Positions 59,334 to 64,000 of a DNA stretch of 64,000 nt are shown here, piece by piece (the first letter of the stretch is position 1; each line of letters starts with the position of its first letter). Source of the DNA: Nocardioides potassii (lineage in GTDB: Bacteria > Actinomycetota > Actinomycetes > Propionibacteriales > Nocardioidaceae); assembly GCF_021648885.1 (NCBI RefSeq), contig NZ_JAKJHZ010000005.1, positions 434,001-498,000 on the forward strand. The letters run 5' to 3'. Below the pieces are notes generated by a model. That model searched no databases. It was not told the DNA's origin and saw only the letters and a program-made list of their open reading frames with translations. The position numbers were made by a program, and so were the translations under genes.

Positions 59334-61715
59334 TCAGCCGACCAGCTCGTCGACCGTCTCGCTCGTCTCGTGGTCGACCGGCGTCCGGGTCTGGGCGGCG
59401 CGGGAGCGCCGCGGGCGCCACGAGGTCGTACGACGTCCCACGACCGAGGCCGGCCACCACTGGGCCCGGCGCTCCTCGCGCGGAGTGACGCCGGCGGCGA
59501 GTGCCTCCTCCACGAGTCGCGCGTCGTCGGCGTAGCGGTCGGCGGTGAAGGACTCCGGGTCGCGGGAGTAGCGGCTGCGCTCGAGCGCCGTCACGAGGCG
59601 GTCGAGCGCCTGGGCGGCCTCGGGCGCCTGGTCCCGGCCGCGGCGCGGCCGGTCCGGTCGTCCGGAGCCGGCGACCGTCGCCGCCAGGAGCCGTCCGAGC
59701 CACTCGCCGGCGCGGCGCGGTGAGCGGCCGGCCGGCCAGGCGTGGCCGAGGTCGGTCGCGACGTCGCGCAGCTCCACCCAGAGGTCCTCGATGTCGCCGG
59801 CCATCCGGCGGCGACGCCGAGAGCTGCGGACGAGACGGGGGGTGAGGAGGAGCAGCGCGACCAGGGCGAGTCCGGCCAGGGCGCCGAGCACCTGCGCCCA
59901 CGGCAGCGACGAGGTGTCCTCGTCGGCCGAGCCGGAGTCGGCGCTGGGGCTCTCGGACCGCTGGGGCAGGTCCTCGCTCGACTGGCTGGCGGTCGGCGTG
60001 GGCGTCGTCGGCTCGGGGGCGAACTCGGCGGTCGTGTAGCCGGGCACCTCCTCGGCCCGCGCCTGCGGCGTGGGCTCGAAGCGCACCCAGCCGGAGCCGG
60101 GGAAGTAGAGCTCGGGCCACGCGTGCAGGTCGTGCGCGGAGAACACCCACGACCCGTCGGCGGCCCTCGTCGGCTCGAGGAAGCCGACGGCCACGCGGCT
60201 CGGTATCCCGAGCGTGCGCGCCATGATGGCCATCGTCGCCGCGAACTGCTCGCAGTAGCCGACCTTGTCGTTCAGGAAGGCCAGCAGGTCGGCGCCGCCG
60301 TCGCCGGCGGACTCCACCTGCGCCTGGTCGTAGCGGAAGCCGCCGGTCTCGCGGAACCACTGCTGCAGGGCCTGCGCCTTCTGGAAGCGGGTCGGTGCAT
60401 CCGCGGTCACGATCGCCGCCTGACGCCGGATCTGGTTGCTCAGGCTGGGCGGCACGTCGGTGAAGATGCCCGCCACGGACCCCGCGCCCGAGACCGCGTT
60501 GTTCATCGACGCCGCGTCGTAGGTCAGCTGGGCGCCGGTGAAGCTGTAGCTCGTGTCGGCAGCCGTCACGTCGTCCTTGGCGGCGATGAAGTCGCGCGTG
60601 GTGATGTCGTAGCGCCAGTCGGTGCTGGCCGCGATGCGCGTGGTCTGGGCGGTCGTCGGCAGCCACGATGAGCGGAAGTCCGGACCGATCCGGACGTCGT
60701 AGGTGAACTCACGCCGCTTCACGCTCGTCGCGACCCCGTCGAGCGGGGGCAGGGTCCCGGTGGCCGTCTGGGTGTCGGGGATGTCGCGGTCGCCGGGCGT
60801 CCACTGGGAGCCGTTGAAGCGGGCCAGCACCGAGAGCCGGAAGTAGGACGGCTTCGGACCCGAGGTCGTCACCGACATCAGGTCGATGTCCTCGCCGCGC
60901 TGCAGGTCACGGCGCAGGTCGACCATCGGGTCCTTCACCTCGACCTCACGCGTGCCGGGACCGTTGCCGTCGAAGACGCTCATGGTCATCGTGGGGACCC
61001 CCGCGGGTACGACGACGGCGAGGGCGATCGACGCGGCTCCGAGGGCGAGGGCGGTGTTGCCGATCGCCCCGGTGCGCACCGAGAACGACCCCTTCTCGCC
61101 GTCGGGAGCGCGACCCCAGCTCGTGACGTGGTCGCTGTGCTGGAGGAACACCAGGGTCAGGAACAGCCCGGCCACGACGGCGAAGAGCCACCAGGAGACC
61201 GACTCGCCCGTCACCGCCACCGGCAGGGTGTACGCCGCCAGCAGCACGAGCCCGGCCACGGGTGCGCGGCGCAGGGTGCAGGCGATCACGTCGACGGCGA
61301 CGACCACGAGCGTGCCGCCGATCAGCAGCAGCGCGTGCACCGGAGGGACACCGGCCTGGACGGGCGCGGCATAGCTGCGCGAGCTCTCCAGGGCGGCGTC
61401 GATCGCCGCGAGGAACGCGTCGACGTTGTCCGGGGTGGGCAGGGGCGACCCGGTCGTCGTACCGAGGACCAGGAGCGCGCCGAGCACCAGCTGGCCCGCG
61501 ACGACCGCGAGGGGGTGGATCCGGTACCAGCGGGCCAGGGCCCCGCCGCCCGCGAGGACGACGCCGATGAACAGGAGCGGGAAGCCGACCTCGGCGAAGC
61601 CGGCGGTCAGCACGCGCCACGACAGCACGGTGGCCCAGGCGGCCAGCAGAGCGACGCCGGCCGTGCGCAGCTGCTGCGGGAGGCTGGAGGAGGACCCGCG
61701 GCCGGACGCCCTCAT
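59334..61715 (-). CDS. TgpA-like transglutaminase/protease membrane protein
   Basis: The 793-residue protein has about seven helices in the first 250 residues (DUF3488/TgpA N-terminal region). An extracellular transglutaminase-like core follows: the catalytic Cys is in LNDKVGYCEQFAATMAIMAR and the His in FSAHDLHAWPELYF. A Ser/Glu-rich linker, a final helix (LGALAGLALVALLLLTPRLV) and a C-terminal DUF4129-like segment complete it. In this MoxR-DUF58-TgpA set the protein is predicted to process or cross-link cell-surface proteins. Its stop/start overlap with DUF58 is 4 bases. Confidence 0.92.
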   Translation of the reverse strand: MRASGRGSSSSLPQQLRTAGVALLAAWATVLSWRVLTAGFAEVGFPLLFIGVVLAGGGALARWYRIHPLAVVAGQLVLGALLVLGTTTGSPLPTPDNVDAFLAAIDAALESSRSYAAPVQAGVPPVHALLLIGGTLVVVAVDVIACTLRRAPVAGLVLLAAYTLPVAVTGESVSWWLFAVVAGLFLTLVFLQHSDHVTSWGRAPDGEKGSFSVRTGAIGNTALALGAASIALAVVVPAGVPTMTMSVFDGNGPGTREVEVKDPMVDLRRDLQRGEDIDLMSVTTSGPKPSYFRLSVLARFNGSQWTPGDRDIPDTQTATGTLPPLDGVATSVKRREFTYDVRIGPDFRSSWLPTTAQTTRIAASTDWRYDITTRDFIAAKDDVTAADTSYSFTGAQLTYDAASMNNAVSGAGSVAGIFTDVPPSLSNQIRRQAAIVTADAPTRFQKAQALQQWFRETGGFRYDQAQVESAGDGGADLLAFLNDKVGYCEQFAATMAIMARTLGIPSRVAVGFLEPTRAADGSWVFSAHDLHAWPELYFPGSGWVRFEPTPQARAEEVPGYTTAEFAPEPTTPTPTASQSSEDLPQRSESPSADSGSADEDTSSLPWAQVLGALAGLALVALLLLTPRLVRSSRRRRRMAGDIEDLWVELRDVATDLGHAWPAGRSPRRAGEWLGRLLAATVAGSGRPDRPRRGRDQAPEAAQALDRLVTALERSRYSRDPESFTADRYADDARLVEEALAAGVTPREERRAQWWPASVVGRRTTSWRPRRSRAAQTRTPVDHETSETVDELVG

Positions 61716-62980
61716 CGCGCTGCCCCCGCCGAGGCCGTGGCGCGGCTCTGCATCAGGCCGAGCTCCTGCCAGGCGGTGTCGAGGCGGTCACGGGGACCGA
61801 GGGTGACCGAGCGCCAGCCCGTCGCGGTGAGGTGGGCGGCGGCTCCCACGCCGGGCTGGACCGGCAGGTGCGGAGCCCACGCGTCGACGTCGAGCGCGAT
61901 CGCCAGGCTGGACGACGCGTGGTGCTGGAGCCGTCGCAGGAACGCCAGATCGGGGTCGCCGAGCCCGCCGAACACACCGACGACGAGCCCTCCGTGACCC
62001 GGCTCGGACAGCCACTGCGTGTCCGGTGCGGGGGAGTGGTCGAGCTGGACGACAGCCAGCGCCTCGAGCAGCGGCACGGTGCTGGCCTGGGCGGTCTGGG
62101 AGTGCCACTGCGTCTCGCGGCTGTCGCCCGAGGCGGTGACGAGGCGGACGGTGTAGCCGAGATGCGTCAGGTGGACGGCGATCGACGCCGCCGCCGACAC
62201 GGCGCCCTCGAGCGAGCTGGCCGCGCCCTGTCCGCGGTGGGAGGTGCCGCGGTTGTCGAGAAACACCGTGGCACGTGACTGCCACGGCTGCTCCTCGCGC
62301 CGCACCATCAGCTCGCCGACGCGCGCCGAGCTGCGCCAGTGGACGCGGCGCAGGTCGTCGCCGCGGCGGTACTCCCGGACCGTGACGTCCTCCGCGCTGC
62401 CGGTGGCGAAGGCGCGCGGCCGGTTGTCGCCCGAGCCGGTCCACGCACCGCCGAGCGGGATCGCGGGCAGCGTGACAGTGCGCGGCGTGACGGTCAGGCG
62501 GGACGTGGCGTGGAAGGTGCGACCCAGCTCGACGAGGCCGAACGGGTCGGTGACGCGCACCGACATCGGACCGATGTCGAACTGCCCGCGCAGCTCGGAG
62601 CGGACGGCGTACGTCGCATGGCGCCGCCAGCCGTGGCCGAGCCCCTCCAGAACGAAGCGCGGGCGCGTGCCGAGCACGTAGGGGAGGCGCTCCTCGAGCA
62701 GCAGCACGCCGGTCGGCGTGCGCGACTCGTTGGAGACGGTGAGCTCGACCGTGGCGGGCTGTCCGGCCGAGACGAGCTGCGGCGCCACGGTGCGCACGAG
62801 GGCGAGGCGGTAGCGCGAGCGGCCGACCCACCACGCGGTGAGGAGCGGGAGTGCGGCCACCAGCACGCCGATGCGTACGACGGACGAGTGGCCGACGATG
62901 ATCGCCGCGACCGTCGTCGTGATGCCCGCGGCCAGGAACGCCCGTCCGCGGACGGTCAGTGCTCCGAGTGCCTCACGCAC
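61712..62980 (-). CDS. DUF58 protein
   Basis: The 422-residue protein has two N-terminal membrane helices, then the DUF58 domain. The hallmark reads DDLRRVHWRSSARVGELMVRREE, preceded by AFATGSAEDVTVREYRRG. Family members are usually partners of MoxR ATPases and carry a VWA-like fold. It overlaps the transglutaminase gene and lies 9 bases downstream of the MoxR gene. Together they form the conserved three-gene set found near the division cluster. Confidence 0.93.
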   Translation of the reverse strand: MREALGALTVRGRAFLAAGITTTVAAIIVGHSSVVRIGVLVAALPLLTAWWVGRSRYRLALVRTVAPQLVSAGQPATVELTVSNESRTPTGVLLLEERLPYVLGTRPRFVLEGLGHGWRRHATYAVRSELRGQFDIGPMSVRVTDPFGLVELGRTFHATSRLTVTPRTVTLPAIPLGGAWTGSGDNRPRAFATGSAEDVTVREYRRGDDLRRVHWRSSARVGELMVRREEQPWQSRATVFLDNRGTSHRGQGAASSLEGAVSAAASIAVHLTHLGYTVRLVTASGDSRETQWHSQTAQASTVPLLEALAVVQLDHSPAPDTQWLSEPGHGGLVVGVFGGLGDPDLAFLRRLQHHASSSLAIALDVDAWAPHLPVQPGVGAAAHLTATGWRSVTLGPRDRLDTAWQELGLMQSRATASAGAAR

Positions 62981-62989
62981 GGTTGCCCC

Positions 62990-63991
62990 TCAGCGGGACG
63001 CCGAGGGGACCGGCACCGACTCCACGATCCCGGCGAGGATCGAGGCGGTGGTGCGCCCGCTCATGGTCGCCTCGACATTGGGCAGCAACCGGTGCGCGAG
63101 CACCGGTGACGTGATGCCGTGGATGTCGTCGGGGAGGACGTAGTCGCGGCCCTGGGTCGCGGCGACGGCCTTGGCGGCCCGCACCAGGTGGAGCGTGGCG
63201 CGGGGCGAGGCGCCGAGGTGCAGGTCGTTGCTCTGGCGGGTGGCCGTCGTCAGCGCGACCGCGTAGCGCTGGACGGCCGGCGAGACGTGCACGTGGCCCA
63301 CGATGTCGATGACCTTGCGGATCTCGCCCGCGTCGGTCACGGGCTCCAGGTCGTCCAGCGGGTTGTGCGCGGTGTGCCCCTCGAGCATGGCGATCTCGGC
63401 GGACTCGACCGGGTAGCCCACGGACACCCGCGCCATGAAGCGGTCGCGCTGGGCCTCGGGGAGGGCGTAGGTCCCCTCCATCTCGATCGGGTTCTGCGTG
63501 GCGATCACCATGAACGGCTTCTCGAGCGTGTAGGTCGCGTTGTCGACGGTGACCTGGCGCTCCTCCATGGCCTCGAGCAGCGCGGACTGCGTCTTGGGGG
63601 ACGCGCGGTTGATCTCGTCGCCGACGACGATGTTGGCGAAGACCCCGCCGGGTCGGAACTCGAACTCGCGCGTGTCCTGGTTGAAGACCGAGACGCCGGT
63701 GACGTCGGACGGCAGCAGGTCCGGGGTGAACTGGATGCGGCGCACCGTGGAGTCGATGCTGCGGGCCAGCGCCTTGCTGAGCTGGGTCTTGCCGACCCCG
63801 GGCACGTCCTCGATGAGCAGGTGGCCCTCGGCGAGCAGCACGACCAGGGCGGCGTTGACGACGTCCGGCTTGCCGGCGATCACGCGCTCGATGTTCTGGC
63901 GCACGGCACCGGTCACCCGGCGCACGGTGTCCAGGTCCGGTGCCTGTCCGTAGGTGGTGCCGTTCGGCGCCCCAGTCGGCCCTGTGGTCAC
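62990..63991 (-). CDS. MoxR-family AAA+ ATPase
   Basis: This 333-residue ATPase (GTG start at 63991) has the Walker A motif DVPGVGKTQLSKALARS, the Walker B motif VVGDEINRASPKTQSALLEAMEE, sensor 1 in MVIATQNPIEMEGTY and a sensor 2 in SPRATLHLVRAAKA. MoxR proteins act as chaperones that assemble or activate VWA-containing partners, here probably the DUF58 protein next door. Only 9 bases of the window lie upstream. Confidence 0.94.
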   Translation of the reverse strand: MTTGPTGAPNGTTYGQAPDLDTVRRVTGAVRQNIERVIAGKPDVVNAALVVLLAEGHLLIEDVPGVGKTQLSKALARSIDSTVRRIQFTPDLLPSDVTGVSVFNQDTREFEFRPGGVFANIVVGDEINRASPKTQSALLEAMEERQVTVDNATYTLEKPFMVIATQNPIEMEGTYALPEAQRDRFMARVSVGYPVESAEIAMLEGHTAHNPLDDLEPVTDAGEIRKVIDIVGHVHVSPAVQRYAVALTTATRQSNDLHLGASPRATLHLVRAAKAVAATQGRDYVLPDDIHGITSPVLAHRLLPNVEATMSGRTTASILAGIVESVPVPSASR

Positions 63992-64000
63992 GTCTTGCCA

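Noticed and set aside
1..64000. tRNA, rRNA, CRISPR arrays, transposases, phage genes
   Set aside because: I saw no clover-leaf or rRNA signature, no regularly spaced repeats and no transposase, integrase or phage motifs in any convincing frame.

Overview
The window is a stretch of chromosome from a high-GC Gram-positive actinomycete, most likely Nocardioides or a close relative (family Nocardioidaceae). The evidence is the very high GC content, frequent GTG starts, many 4-base stop/start overlaps, a set of typically actinobacterial families (MacS/MacR, Rv2175c-like DNA-binding protein, PknL-like PASTA kinase, SAV_6107-type HEPN, DUF3040, DUF6504, class II DAHP synthase) and the gene order. 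The genus is inference. I saw no rRNA, tRNA, CRISPR array, insertion sequence or prophage.

Much of the gene order is a conserved actinobacterial backbone. It matches in family and order the M. tuberculosis stretch from Rv2191 (exonuclease plus GIY-YIG nuclease) through Rv2190c (NlpC/P60), fadD15, Rv2185c, Rv2182c, aroG, pknL, Rv2175c, idsA2 and Rv2172c to DUF3040. MoxR, DUF58 and transglutaminase genes follow at the right edge.

The most distinctive insertion is a Tad/Flp pilus system. An operon on the minus strand (18150 to 9646) runs cpaB, tadZ, tadA, a von Willebrand-A/TadB fusion, tadC, a histidine kinase and a NarL-type response regulator. Three small Flp pilin genes follow (9361 to 8675). 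A separate tadE-tadG pair lies at 23464 to 21831, and a secreted fibronectin-III-like repeat protein starts at 1819 and runs off the left edge. Upstream of all four transcription units lies the same 16-bp partly palindromic element, with half-sites TAGTCAC and GTGACTA around a 2-bp spacer. This is the 7-2-7 layout recognised by NarL-family regulators. I propose it is the operator of a pilus regulon controlled by the two-component pair encoded in the operon. No prepilin peptidase gene is in the window.

Other regions: 2.0-8.5 kb has nuclease and zinc-ribbon genes and a c-di-AMP (ydaO-type) riboswitch ahead of an NlpC/P60 cell-wall hydrolase. The 18.4-32.6 kb stretch carries lipid and envelope genes (acyl-CoA ligase, acyltransferase, esterase), a ROK sugar kinase, an archaeal-type ornithine cyclodeaminase relative, the MacS/MacR two-component system and acetyltransferases. 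The 32.7-45.3 kb stretch is central metabolism and transport (glycerol kinase, PPi-type phosphofructokinase, DAHP synthase, threonine aldolase, MFS, APC and EamA transporters). The 45.3-52.6 kb stretch has the PASTA kinase, its probable DNA-binding partner, a barnase/barstar-like pair, polyprenyl synthase and MetF.

At 55.6-58.6 kb a perfect actinobacterial LexA box, TCGAACACGTGTTCGA, precedes an array of DUF6504, a HEPN protein with an R-x4-H motif, a methyltransferase and DNA polymerase IV, so this looks like an SOS-controlled damage-tolerance operon. At the right edge a MoxR ATPase, DUF58 protein and TgpA-like transglutaminase form an overlapping minus-strand operon.
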